DNA from: Chitinophaga sp. sic0106
GTDB lineage: Bacteria > Bacteroidota > Bacteroidia > Chitinophagales > Chitinophagaceae
Length of the DNA: 64,000 bases
Assembly: GCF_019219075.1 (NCBI RefSeq)
Contig: NZ_JAHUWJ010000025.1
Span: 39,872 to 103,871, forward strand
Reading direction: 5' to 3'
Shown: piece by piece, positions 27,702-35,505 of the stretch
How positions within the stretch are numbered: the stretch's first letter is position 1
Layout: each line of letters begins with the position of its first letter
The notes under the pieces: model-generated
What the model saw: the letters and a program-made list of their open reading frames with translations, nothing else
The model's database searches: none
What the model was told of the DNA's origin: nothing
Translations under genes and position numbers: made by a program

Positions 27702-27737
27702 CCAATGTTATTTCCTTTTAAAATAAAGTATACTTCT

Positions 27738-27745
27738 TATTTTTG
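27738..27745 (+). promoter_or_regulatory. -7 element for the phosphosulfolactate synthase gene
   Basis: TATTTTTG, about 136 bp before the start codon. No clean -33 motif is seen. A long leader is predicted. Confidence 0.4.
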
Positions 27746-27880
27746 CGCCGGTTTTTAATTGTCATGGTTAAAAACAATACTATTTCCGGTTACTAAAATT
27801 GCCCGCTAAGCTATCCCATAGTGCCTGGCTAAGTTAGTTGAGTGTTTTAATGACCATTAAGATGATAAAAATATTACTAA

Positions 27881-28645
27881 ATGAATTTTAATCTGACACA
27901 AATCCCGGAAAGGACTCAGAAACCTCGGCAACATGGACTCACTATGGTCATGGATAAGGGGCTTAGTTTGGAAGAAGCACGTAATTTTTTATCCGCGGCG
28001 TCGCCACACGTTGATATCGTTAAGTTAGGTTTTGGTACCTCGTTCGTTACCCCTAACCTGCGCCAGAAAATTGAGTTGTACCAGGCTGCCAACATCCCTG
28101 TGTATTTTGGCGGTACCCTGTTTGAAGCTTTCCTGATTCGTAATCAGTTCGAAGAATATGTAAGAACCGTTCAGGATTATGGCATCTCCTACATGGAGGT
28201 ATCTGATGGTTCTATCATCATCCCTCACGCTGAAAAATGCGGCTATATCGAAAAACTGGCAAAACTGGGGCTCGTATTGAGCGAAGTAGGTTCCAAAGAC
28301 GCAGAACACATCATTCCTCCATACAAATGGATCGAACTGATGAGCGCTGAATTGTCGGCCGGTGCCACTTACGTAATCGCTGAAGCACGCGAAAGCGGCA
28401 ACGTAGGTATCTATCGCGGCTCAGGTGAGGTGCGCGAAGGGCTGGTGCAGGAAATCCTGACACAGATCCCAGCTGAAAAAATTATCTGGGAAGCACCACA
28501 AAAAGCACAACAGCTTTACTTCCTGGAATTGGTAGGCTGCAACGCCAACCTCGGTAACCTGGCTCCCCATGAGGTGATCTCCCTGGAAGCTATGCGCGTA
28601 GGACTGCGTGGAGATACCTTCCACCTGTTCCTCGACAAGGAATAA
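27881..28645 (+). CDS. Phosphosulfolactate synthase (ComA family)
   Basis: A 254-aa enzyme of the ComA family, which joins sulfite to phosphoenolpyruvate to give phosphosulfolactate. The TIM-barrel signatures are present: the start KPRQHGLTMVMDKGLSLEEA with the family Lys, DIVKLGFGTSFV near residue 48, YFGGTLFEAFLI near 76, MEVSDGSIIIP near 108, and TYVIAEARESGNVGIYRG near 166. In methanogens ComA starts coenzyme M synthesis; in Bacteroidota a sulfonate metabolite, perhaps on the way to cysteate and sulfonolipids, is more plausible. ComB, ComC and later steps are not in the window. A hairpin lies between it and aroE. Confidence 0.88.
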   Translation: MNFNLTQIPERTQKPRQHGLTMVMDKGLSLEEARNFLSAASPHVDIVKLGFGTSFVTPNLRQKIELYQAANIPVYFGGTLFEAFLIRNQFEEYVRTVQDYGISYMEVSDGSIIIPHAEKCGYIEKLAKLGLVLSEVGSKDAEHIIPPYKWIELMSAELSAGATYVIAEARESGNVGIYRGSGEVREGLVQEILTQIPAEKIIWEAPQKAQQLYFLELVGCNANLGNLAPHEVISLEAMRVGLRGDTFHLFLDKE

Positions 28646-28676
28646 TGATCTCCTGATTTAGTATCAGCAAATTATA

Positions 28677-28707
28677 GTAGGGATTTTGTGCATCACAAAA
28701 TCCCTAC
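28677..28707 (+). terminator. Hairpin terminator between phosphosulfolactate synthase and aroE
   Basis: Perfect 14-bp stem (28677-28690 with 28694-28707), loop CAT. The T tail is weak, so it may be an attenuator or mRNA stabiliser rather than a strong terminator. Confidence 0.65.
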
Positions 28708-28737
28708 GTCTTTATAAACCTATCAACTAATATCTGC

Positions 28738-29469
28738 ATGAAAACATATGGTCTTATAGGCTACCCCCTCAGTCATTCTTTCTCCAAAGGATATTTTGCA
28801 GAGAAGTTTAAGAAAGAAGCCATCGCAGACTGTGTATACGAAAACTTTCCCATCGCGGATATTGCCACCTTCCCCACCTTGTTTCATCAGCAGGAGGACC
28901 TTTGCGGACTGAATGTAACCATTCCCTATAAAGAAGTAGTGATCCCTTTCCTGGACGATTTAAGCGATGCTGCCCGTGCTATTGGCGCTGTAAACTGCAT
29001 CCGTTTGGAAGAAGGTAAGAAAATAGGCTACAATACAGATGTAATCGGGTTTACCAACTCACTGAAGCCATTGCTGCAACCACAGCATACCCACGCACTC
29101 GTACTGGGTACAGGTGGTGCTGCCAAGGCTGTTATGTATGCCCTGCGTGAACTGCAGATATCGTATACAGTGGTGAGCCGCACGGCCAGTGAAGCAACCG
29201 TGGCCTATACATCTCTCGATAAAAAAATAATAGAACAAAACACCCTGATTATAAACACCACCCCGTTGGGAATGTACCCGAATGTAGATGCCCAGCCGCC
29301 AATTCCTTATGAGTTCATCGGTAGTCAGCACCTGCTGTACGACCTGGTATATAACCCGCCAGTGACCAGGTTTTTACAATTGGGAGAAGAAAAAGGCGCT
29401 GCCATCAAGAATGGGCATGAAATGTTGATATTGCAGGCGGAGGCAGCGTGGGAAATTTGGAATAGCTAA
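28738..29469 (+). CDS. aroE: Shikimate dehydrogenase
   Basis: Reduces 3-dehydroshikimate to shikimate with NADPH in aromatic amino acid synthesis. The 243 aa fit the family (usually 240-290). N-terminal substrate domain: YGLIGYPLSHSFSKGYF with the conserved Ser pair, and NVTIPYKE with catalytic Lys65. C-terminal nucleotide domain: GTGGAAKAVMYALRE near 124, then INTTPLGMYP near 173 and DLVYNPPVTRFL. The end ILQAEAAWEIW is typical. It closes at the overlapping hairpin pair. Together with the ComA gene upstream it forms a conserved-looking pair, though a shared pathway is not required. Confidence 0.94.
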   Translation: MKTYGLIGYPLSHSFSKGYFAEKFKKEAIADCVYENFPIADIATFPTLFHQQEDLCGLNVTIPYKEVVIPFLDDLSDAARAIGAVNCIRLEEGKKIGYNTDVIGFTNSLKPLLQPQHTHALVLGTGGAAKAVMYALRELQISYTVVSRTASEATVAYTSLDKKIIEQNTLIINTTPLGMYPNVDAQPPIPYEFIGSQHLLYDLVYNPPVTRFLQLGEEKGAAIKNGHEMLILQAEAAWEIWNS

Positions 29470-29477
29470 CTTTATTT

Positions 29478-29554
29478 TCCTGATATTTCCCCTCGCCATC
29501 GGCGAGGGGAAATATCAGGAGTTTACAACACCTTGGTCCTGTAAACTCCTGATA
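29478..29554. repeat. Two overlapping, mutually exclusive hairpins
   Basis: Hairpin one is a perfect 20-bp stem (29478-29497 with 29501-29520) around the loop ATC. Hairpin two is a perfect 15-bp stem (29513-29527 with 29540-29554). They share 29513-29520, so a single transcript can form only one in full. It lies between convergent genes and most simply acts as a bidirectional terminator. Confidence 0.8.
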
Positions 29555-29558
29555 AGAA

Positions 29559-30356
29559 TTATCGTGGCTTAATCATGTAATACACACAGGTAGTCAGGAA
29601 ATCCCTGAAATAAGGTATGGCGGCAATAGGTCCGAGTTGTTTCTTCGCGCTCACCCCAAATTTATACTTGTAAATTGGATTGATCAGGTAAAACCTGCGC
29701 TGGGAAATATCATATCCCTGACGCTTCACGAAGCGCTCAAAACGTTCGATAGAAATCCCGGTATCTTTTACTTCCATCAGGTCAATGATGACATCCTGCT
29801 TTTCACCGAAAGCTTTTAAAACGCCCCTGTAGAGCGGCCTTGGCAGCAAATGGATGTAAGGCACCATGCTCAGGAATTTATTTCTGCAAATCTGCTGATG
29901 TCCGCCATGAGGCATATACCAGGGTGGAAACCCGAAATATATCTGCCCGTTAGGACTCAGCAGCTGCTTCATATGACCAATGATTTTCTCCTGGTCAGGA
30001 ATGTGCTCAATCGCATCTTTGAGGATGATAATATCAAAAGAGTTACGGAACTCTCCTAAAAAATCAACATCATAAATGTTTTTGGCTATGAGCTTCAGTT
30101 GCCCGCTGGCGACATAAGATTCCAGGAAGCTGGTAGCCAGCTCAATCCTGTACGGAACCAGGTCTACACCAACGCATTGGCAACCCATCTCCAGGAACGG
30201 TGTAAGTACTCCGCCCTCTCCGCAACCCACTTCCATTACCCGCAGGCCCTTTAGCTCCGGGAATTCCTGCTGAATGAAAGGGATCACATAGTCGCGCGAG
30301 TTATCCACCTGCTGCTGGTAACGTAATCTGGCGTCTTTATGATGTTCTAATGACAT
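29559..30356 (-). CDS. SAM-dependent methyltransferase
   Basis: A 265-aa class I methyltransferase. The SAM-binding motif I is VMEVGCGEGGVLTPFLEMG (about residues 40-58), with the acidic residue of motif II in CVGVDLVPYRIELA and motif IV near FDIIILKDAIEHIPD (about 108-122). The UbiG/Coq3-like order suggests a small-molecule, lipid or polysaccharide acceptor. The C-terminal part (RPLYRGVLKAFGEKQDV, basic KYKFGVSAKK) is not diagnostic. The gene points away from truB and shares a 73-bp promoter region with it. The substrate is unknown. Confidence 0.82.
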   Translation of the reverse strand: MSLEHHKDARLRYQQQVDNSRDYVIPFIQQEFPELKGLRVMEVGCGEGGVLTPFLEMGCQCVGVDLVPYRIELATSFLESYVASGQLKLIAKNIYDVDFLGEFRNSFDIIILKDAIEHIPDQEKIIGHMKQLLSPNGQIYFGFPPWYMPHGGHQQICRNKFLSMVPYIHLLPRPLYRGVLKAFGEKQDVIIDLMEVKDTGISIERFERFVKRQGYDISQRRFYLINPIYKYKFGVSAKKQLGPIAAIPYFRDFLTTCVYYMIKPR

Positions 30357-30417
30357 AATTTGAAAATTCCGTGAAAATAGTCAAAAAAAGCAAAACTGAA
30401 ACCTGATCGCTTAAAGC

Positions 30418-30425
30418 TATCTTTG
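30418..30425 (+). promoter_or_regulatory. -7 element 4 nt before the truB start codon
   Basis: TATCTTTG with ACTG exactly 19 bp upstream. The start codon ATG begins at 30430, so the predicted transcript starts at or within a base or two of the codon. Confidence 0.55.
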
Positions 30426-30429
30426 CAAA

Positions 30430-31119
30430 ATGCAAACTGAAGAAAAAACAAAATTCCAGGAAGGCGCGGTTATACTCATCAATAAGCCGCTGACGTGGAC
30501 ATCCTTTGACGTTGTACGCAAGATCAGAAATACTACCAAAGCTAAAGTAGGACACGCAGGTACACTGGACCCGCTGGCTACCGGCCTCCTCATTTGCTGT
30601 ACCGGCAAAATGACCAAAAAAATAAACGAATACCAGGCACAGGAAAAAGAATATACCGGCACCTTTACCCTCGGCGCTACCACGCCTACTTTTGACCTGG
30701 AATCTGCACCTGAAAATCCTCAGGATACCAGCCACCTTACCGAAGCAGCTATACTTGCGGCTACACAGCCATTCCTCGGTGAAATCATGCAGCTGCCTCC
30801 TATACACTCCGCCATCAAGCAAAATGGCAAGCCTATCTATCACCTGGCCCGCCAGGGTGTGGAAGTAAAGGTGGAACCACGTAAAGTGACCATCAAGGAA
30901 TTTGAAATCACTAAAATTGAAATGCCGGTAGTGTATTTCAGAGTAGTATGCAGCACGGGAACGTATATACGTTCGCTGGCAAATGACTTTGGCGCTGAGC
31001 TGGGTGTGGGCGGTTATATGAGCAGCTTATGCCGCACGCGCATCGGGGAGTTTAAGCTGGAAGATGCTGAGGAGATGAATGATTTTATTGAGAAAAATGC
31101 TGTTAAAAAAGCGGAATAA
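30430..31119 (+). CDS. truB: tRNA pseudouridine(55) synthase
   Basis: Converts U55 of the tRNA T-loop to pseudouridine. The 229 aa are at the short end for TruB and lack a large C-terminal PUA domain. The catalytic segment KVGHAGTLDPLATGLL carries the nucleophile Asp47. Other family motifs are INKPLTWTSFDVVRKIRN near the N-terminus, PPIHSAIKQNGKPIYHLARQG near 120, and TGTYIRSLANDFG near 178. The ATG at 30430 is favoured because it matches the family start and because the promoter -7 element ends just upstream. It converges with the Omp85 gene. Confidence 0.95.
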   Translation: MQTEEKTKFQEGAVILINKPLTWTSFDVVRKIRNTTKAKVGHAGTLDPLATGLLICCTGKMTKKINEYQAQEKEYTGTFTLGATTPTFDLESAPENPQDTSHLTEAAILAATQPFLGEIMQLPPIHSAIKQNGKPIYHLARQGVEVKVEPRKVTIKEFEITKIEMPVVYFRVVCSTGTYIRSLANDFGAELGVGGYMSSLCRTRIGEFKLEDAEEMNDFIEKNAVKKAE

Positions 31120-31125
31120 ATATAC

Positions 31126-31182
31126 CGGCAGAAAGGTTTTTCGATTGGCGCGGCGCGCCAGCCCTGAAATTCCTATCTGCCG
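31126..31182. other. Dyad between convergent truB and Omp85 genes
   Basis: CGGCAGA (31126-31132) pairs with TCTGCCG (31176-31182), enclosing a 15-nt near-palindrome of GC residues (31145-31159). There is no clear T-tract. It is probably a weak bidirectional terminator. Confidence 0.4.
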
Positions 31183-31188
31183 TTCCTT

Positions 31189-33624
31189 TTAGAAAGGATA
31201 ACCAATAGCCACGTTCCAGATAATATTTTCCCTTCTCCAGCTGCCACTGCCCAGGTTCCATTCACTCACATACCAGCCATTCTTGTTACCCGTGAAGTAA
31301 GGCACTTTCAGCGGAATGCCCCAGTCAAGTCTGATCAGGAAGAACGAGAAGTCCAGCCGCAAACCGGCACCGGTGCCTATTGCCAGGTCATGATAAAACT
31401 GATTAATATTAAACGCTGATCCCGGGCGGGCAGGATCGTCCTTGATCATCCAGATATTTCCCATATCCAGGAAGGTAGCGCCTTTCAGGTTGATGGTGCC
31501 ACCAAACATCCGCAGGAGATCAAACCTGTACTCCACATTTCCTTCCAGCTTCATATCCCCGGTTTGATCCGGGAAGATTTCCGCAGTGGAAGAGCTGTCC
31601 TTATAGGAGCCTGGTCCAAGAGTACGCAGGCGCCATGCGCGGATACTGTTTGGTCCGCCGGCAGTAAACTGCCTGACATACGGTAATACCTGTGAATAAC
31701 TATACGGAATACCGATGCCTGCATATACCCTGGTGGCCAGTCCGCTGTGGATGCCCAGCTTCCAGTAGTGGCGGTAATCGGCTTCTATTTTCACGAAGTT
31801 GGAAATACCCACTTTGGTGATGGTTTCCAGGTTGGACTTTTTATTGGTGGCAGCGCTGATAAGGCTGTTGATACCATTGAGCCAGAGGCCGGATTCTTCC
31901 ACGTTTATGCGGAAGTAGGTGTAGTGGTTCTGGTGCAGCACATCGTTGTTGCTGTATATGTAAGAAATGTTTTCTCCACCAATTAGCGCCGGCTCGAAGC
32001 TGCGTTTAAGGTAGGGATTAGGATCTACCACCGTATCCTTAAAATACGGATTGAGGTTTACCCCCACATAGTTTAACGTAAACGGACGTACGATCCAGCG
32101 GCGGTAAGAGCTGGAATTCCAGTCGTAGCCATAGGAAAGATTGATACTGGTGATGTCAAATTTTTCCACACGGGAAAGGTAGTTAGCCCCTACGGTAAGC
32201 CTGGTTTTTACATTGGAACGTGGGTTTTGGTGGATATTAAATGGCAGCGCAAAGCGTGGCCAGGTGAATCCGAATTCTCCCCCAAACTGTTTGGACTGCA
32301 GGGCCCATTTATTATTCGCGTCTTTGATCAGTTCAATACCGGTATTAAGGCCAAAGCCGAACTGCGTAGCAGTTTTGCCCAGGTTGATATGCCGGTAGAT
32401 AAGGCTCACCCCACTTCCCAGCAGGTAATCGGAGCTATTACTTACCTCAAAATTGACGGCTACTTCCTGTTTTTTACGAGGTGTAAGCATCAGGTAGGCA
32501 TCCAGGGAGTTGGCGGTATCTTTTGCTTCCTTGTATTGGAGGGTCACAAAGAGCCACAGGCCCAGGTCGTACAGTTTATTGATGGTATTGTTATACTGCT
32601 GCAGTGAGTATACTTCGCCTGGGCGCAGCAGAATGGATTTCGACAGTATTTTAGGGCGCAGCATTTCCTGGTGCTGGCGTATGGTAATATATTTCCGGAC
32701 GTCCTGTTTAAAGGTGGAATCGTTGATATTGCCATTGATCGGGTAGTCGGGATAGGCGTAAATACGGCGGATATGGTATTTCTGCCATTCGCTGAAGGTG
32801 CTGTCTTCCGGATTTTTGACAATGATCTCCACGTTCATCGTCGGCTTTTCCCTTCCTTTGTTTTCATTGAAGATGTTAACGAAACCTTCGAAGGGGTTCA
32901 GCGGGTTTTTGAAGAGGGCTTTATTAAGCGTGTCCACACTGAATTCTATCGCATCCCTGTTGAACTTATAGTAGCCGGCATCTTTGATGATACGGGTGAG
33001 GCGTTCCCTTTCGCTGCTGAAGTTGGCCGATTTGAAGGTGTTCCCTTTTTTGATCATCGACAGCTTTTCGTTGGCCTTTACCACCGCCAGGATGTTGGAG
33101 TCAGGTATGTTATAGGTGATCTGGTCTATTACGAAGTTCCTGCCGGTGTTGGCGTTGTATACAACGCTGGTTTTCCGGTTGCTGGTGCTGGTATCAACAG
33201 TAACGGTAGCGTAGAAGTAGCCCTGGTTATGGAGGTAGCTGGTCATGCGGTTCAGCGACTCTTTCAGCTTGGTGGTATCGAACACGGAAGGCTCTTCCAG
33301 GTTGCGTTCCGCCAGCACGATATTCCAGAACCAGTTGGATTTTTTCTCGTTATACTTCTGGTTATAGAGCCACACTTTGATACGTGTGTTGAGCAGCTTG
33401 GAGTTAGGCTGTGCTACCATCAATGATTTGGAGGAAAGGTCGCTGCGGATTTCCTGTTTCTCTGAATTGAGGATATCGCCCTGTACATTGAACTTGCTGC
33501 TGATGTAGAGCGACTGGTTCTGCTGCAGGTATTTAGTATTGGAGCATGCGCCCAACAACAGCACTACGGCCAGTAACAGTACATATTTCAGCAGGGATGT
33601 CCTTATATTCTGTGGCGGCTGCAT
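31189..33624 (-). CDS. BamA/TamA-family Omp85 lipoprotein (TamL-like)
   Basis: Outer-membrane Omp85 protein of 811 aa starting at the ATG 33624. Unlike classical BamA/TamA it has a lipobox, VLLLGACSN, with acylation at Cys27, the hallmark of the Bacteroidota TamL proteins. Residues about 30-380 hold POTRA-like repeats (for example LNRMTSYLHNQGYFYATVTVD and ITYNIPDSNILAVV), and residues about 390-811 form the beta-barrel, ending in the terminal Phe of a Bam signal (VAIGYPF). The Omp85 barrel motif region VRQFTAGGPNSIRAWRLRTLGPGSY is present near residue 660. It presumably works with an inner-membrane TamB protein, which is not in the window. Confidence 0.88.
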   Translation of the reverse strand: MQPPQNIRTSLLKYVLLLAVVLLLGACSNTKYLQQNQSLYISSKFNVQGDILNSEKQEIRSDLSSKSLMVAQPNSKLLNTRIKVWLYNQKYNEKKSNWFWNIVLAERNLEEPSVFDTTKLKESLNRMTSYLHNQGYFYATVTVDTSTSNRKTSVVYNANTGRNFVIDQITYNIPDSNILAVVKANEKLSMIKKGNTFKSANFSSERERLTRIIKDAGYYKFNRDAIEFSVDTLNKALFKNPLNPFEGFVNIFNENKGREKPTMNVEIIVKNPEDSTFSEWQKYHIRRIYAYPDYPINGNINDSTFKQDVRKYITIRQHQEMLRPKILSKSILLRPGEVYSLQQYNNTINKLYDLGLWLFVTLQYKEAKDTANSLDAYLMLTPRKKQEVAVNFEVSNSSDYLLGSGVSLIYRHINLGKTATQFGFGLNTGIELIKDANNKWALQSKQFGGEFGFTWPRFALPFNIHQNPRSNVKTRLTVGANYLSRVEKFDITSINLSYGYDWNSSSYRRWIVRPFTLNYVGVNLNPYFKDTVVDPNPYLKRSFEPALIGGENISYIYSNNDVLHQNHYTYFRINVEESGLWLNGINSLISAATNKKSNLETITKVGISNFVKIEADYRHYWKLGIHSGLATRVYAGIGIPYSYSQVLPYVRQFTAGGPNSIRAWRLRTLGPGSYKDSSSTAEIFPDQTGDMKLEGNVEYRFDLLRMFGGTINLKGATFLDMGNIWMIKDDPARPGSAFNINQFYHDLAIGTGAGLRLDFSFFLIRLDWGIPLKVPYFTGNKNGWYVSEWNLGSGSWRRENIIWNVAIGYPF

Positions 33625-33691
33625 CACGGGCGAAAACGTTATAAATATTTTAGTAAGGAAATTGCTGACATGAGGGCTACACGGCCTGTTC

Positions 33692-33722
33692 TTGGCTGAT
33701 TAAAAGAAATCGTGTAGGTTTG
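33692..33722 (+). promoter_or_regulatory. Promoter of the TrmH-type gene, leaderless
   Basis: TTG at 33692-33694, 20-bp spacer, TAGGTTTG at 33715-33722, then 5 nt to the ATG at 33728. Confidence 0.65.
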
Positions 33723-33727
33723 GGCCC

Positions 33728-34468
33728 ATGTTGTCAAAGGCGCAAATTAAATATATTCAATCATTACAGCACAAAAAAAACCGTCAAAAATCCAGCCAGT
33801 ATATTGCGGAGGGGGATAAGATTGTGCAGGAGCTGCTGTTGGCCGGTATGCCGGTAAAAGCCGTATATGCCACTGCCGACTGGATTGCCGGGCATACGGA
33901 AGTGCTGAAAAAGCTGGACGCTTCAGCGGTATACACCGTGGAAGAGGCTGTGCTGAAACAATTAAGCGCCCTCACTACTCCCAACAAAGCCATGGCATTG
34001 CTGGATATGCCTGCCGCCAGTGCACAGCTGCCCGGCAAAGGAAGCCTGGTATTGGCGCTGGAAGCTATACAGGACCCGGGGAATATGGGTACCATCATTC
34101 GTATAGCCGACTGGTTTGGGATCAAAGAAATCGTTTGTTCGCCGGACTGCGTGGATGTTTATAATCCTAAAACCATACAGGCAACTATGGGCAGCATCGC
34201 CCGCGTTCGTATATCCGAAACCGATATAAAATCGTTCCTGGAAAATACAGCCCTGCCTTCCTATGCGGCCACGCTGCATGGAAAGGATATCACTCAATTT
34301 TCCCGGCTCACAGAAGGTATTATCCTCATTGGTAACGAAGGGCGCGGCCTTTCCGACGAGGTAACTTCCGCCGCTACCCACCAGATCACCATTCCCCGCC
34401 TAGGTGGAGCAGAATCGCTCAATGCAGCCGTAGCCACCGGCATCATCTGCGGTCGCTTACTGATATGA
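33728..34468 (+). CDS. TrmH/SpoU family RNA methyltransferase
   Basis: A 246-aa 2'-O-ribose methyltransferase of the SPOUT class. The three family motifs are in order: motif 1 ALEAIQDPGNMGTIIRIADW (about residues 105-124), motif 2 ILIGNEGRGLSDEV near 200, and motif 3 AESLNAAVATGIICG near 228. The N-terminal domain (YIAEGDKIVQELLLAG) matches the RNA-binding part of RlmB-like and TsnR-like enzymes. The target, 23S rRNA G2251 or another site, is not determined by sequence. The stop codon overlaps the next gene by 4 bp (ATGA), so both are surely translated from one mRNA. Confidence 0.92.
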   Translation: MLSKAQIKYIQSLQHKKNRQKSSQYIAEGDKIVQELLLAGMPVKAVYATADWIAGHTEVLKKLDASAVYTVEEAVLKQLSALTTPNKAMALLDMPAASAQLPGKGSLVLALEAIQDPGNMGTIIRIADWFGIKEIVCSPDCVDVYNPKTIQATMGSIARVRISETDIKSFLENTALPSYAATLHGKDITQFSRLTEGIILIGNEGRGLSDEVTSAATHQITIPRLGGAESLNAAVATGIICGRLLI

Positions 34469-35505
34469 GATTGCTCCTGTTTATATGGATAACCCTGCTG
34501 TTTGCCAGCTGCCAGGAAGCAGTGGAGCGGCATCCGGAACCTGCTTTCTATTTCTGGAAACAAAGCTGGATAGGCAATCCCGTGGAATTGCAATACCTGC
34601 AACAGCTGCCTGCCAAAAAGCTCTATATCAAAATGTTTGATGTAACGGTGGATGCAGTCAGCGGGCAACCCACACCTGTAGCCATATTCAGGCAGCAGGC
34701 GCCATTGCCGGCGGAACAGCCGGTAGTGCCGGTTATATTTATCATGAACGAGGTATGGGCACAGCTGAAGGACTCCCTGGCCATTGCAGGTTTTACAGAG
34801 AAAACAACGCGCTTACTGGAAACCCTGACTGCCGGTCTGCCCAACAAAAGTATACAGGAGATACAGATTGACTGCGACTGGACGCAAACTTCGTCATCTC
34901 CCTATTTCAACTATTTAACACAACTTCAGCAACAACCCTGGTTTAAAGGGAAAACCATATCCGCCACCATCCGTATGCACCAGGTAAAATACAGAACCAG
35001 CAGCGGAACGCCCCCGGTGGATAAGGGCTTGCTCATGTGTTATAACATGGGCGACCTCCGCAAAGCCGGCGATCATAACTCCATCCTCGACCTGGAAACC
35101 ATGCAAGCCTATATCGGCAGTGATCGTATTACAAATTATCCTTTACCTTTGGACATCGCATTGCCACTGTTCGACTGGACGGTATTATTTGAACAGGGGC
35201 AATACAAAGGAATCCTGCGAAATATTGGAACCACCGAACTAAGCAACCATAAACTGTTTATACCTCAGGGCAAACAACTGTTTGTGGTAAAAAATGATAC
35301 ACTGATAAACGGATACCTGCTGCGCAAAGGTAGCGAGCTGCGAAGGGAAGCAACCAATATCGGCCTGCTGAAATCCGCCGCCCATATGCTTTCCAGACAA
35401 AGGCAGGACTATCACCCCACTATCATTTTTTATCACCTGGATGCTGCCACCTTGAAAAATTACCCATTGCATGAATTACAAGAAATTTATCGCCTTTTCA
35501 ATTAG
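34465..35505 (+). CDS. Predicted lipoprotein, unknown function
   Basis: A 346-aa protein with a short lipobox LLFASCQ, acylation at Cys16. No family recognised. The body has the look of a globular alpha/beta domain: KKLYIKMFDVTVD near 50, EIQIDCDWTQTSSSPYFNYL near 130, and MCYNMGDLRKAGDH near 190, with barrel-like alternation (polysaccharide hydrolase or sugar-binding folds often look like this), but I cannot support a specific function. Start overlaps the TrmH stop by 4 bp and its own 3' end overlaps the next gene by 35 bp. This tight arrangement implies co-regulation of the three. Confidence 0.72.
   Translation: MRLLLFIWITLLFASCQEAVERHPEPAFYFWKQSWIGNPVELQYLQQLPAKKLYIKMFDVTVDAVSGQPTPVAIFRQQAPLPAEQPVVPVIFIMNEVWAQLKDSLAIAGFTEKTTRLLETLTAGLPNKSIQEIQIDCDWTQTSSSPYFNYLTQLQQQPWFKGKTISATIRMHQVKYRTSSGTPPVDKGLLMCYNMGDLRKAGDHNSILDLETMQAYIGSDRITNYPLPLDIALPLFDWTVLFEQGQYKGILRNIGTTELSNHKLFIPQGKQLFVVKNDTLINGYLLRKGSELRREATNIGLLKSAAHMLSRQRQDYHPTIIFYHLDAATLKNYPLHELQEIYRLFN

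Noticed and set aside
31145..31159. GC palindrome as a methylation or recombination site
   Set aside because: A 15-nt palindrome alone is not evidence for either; noted only as part of the convergent intergenic dyad.
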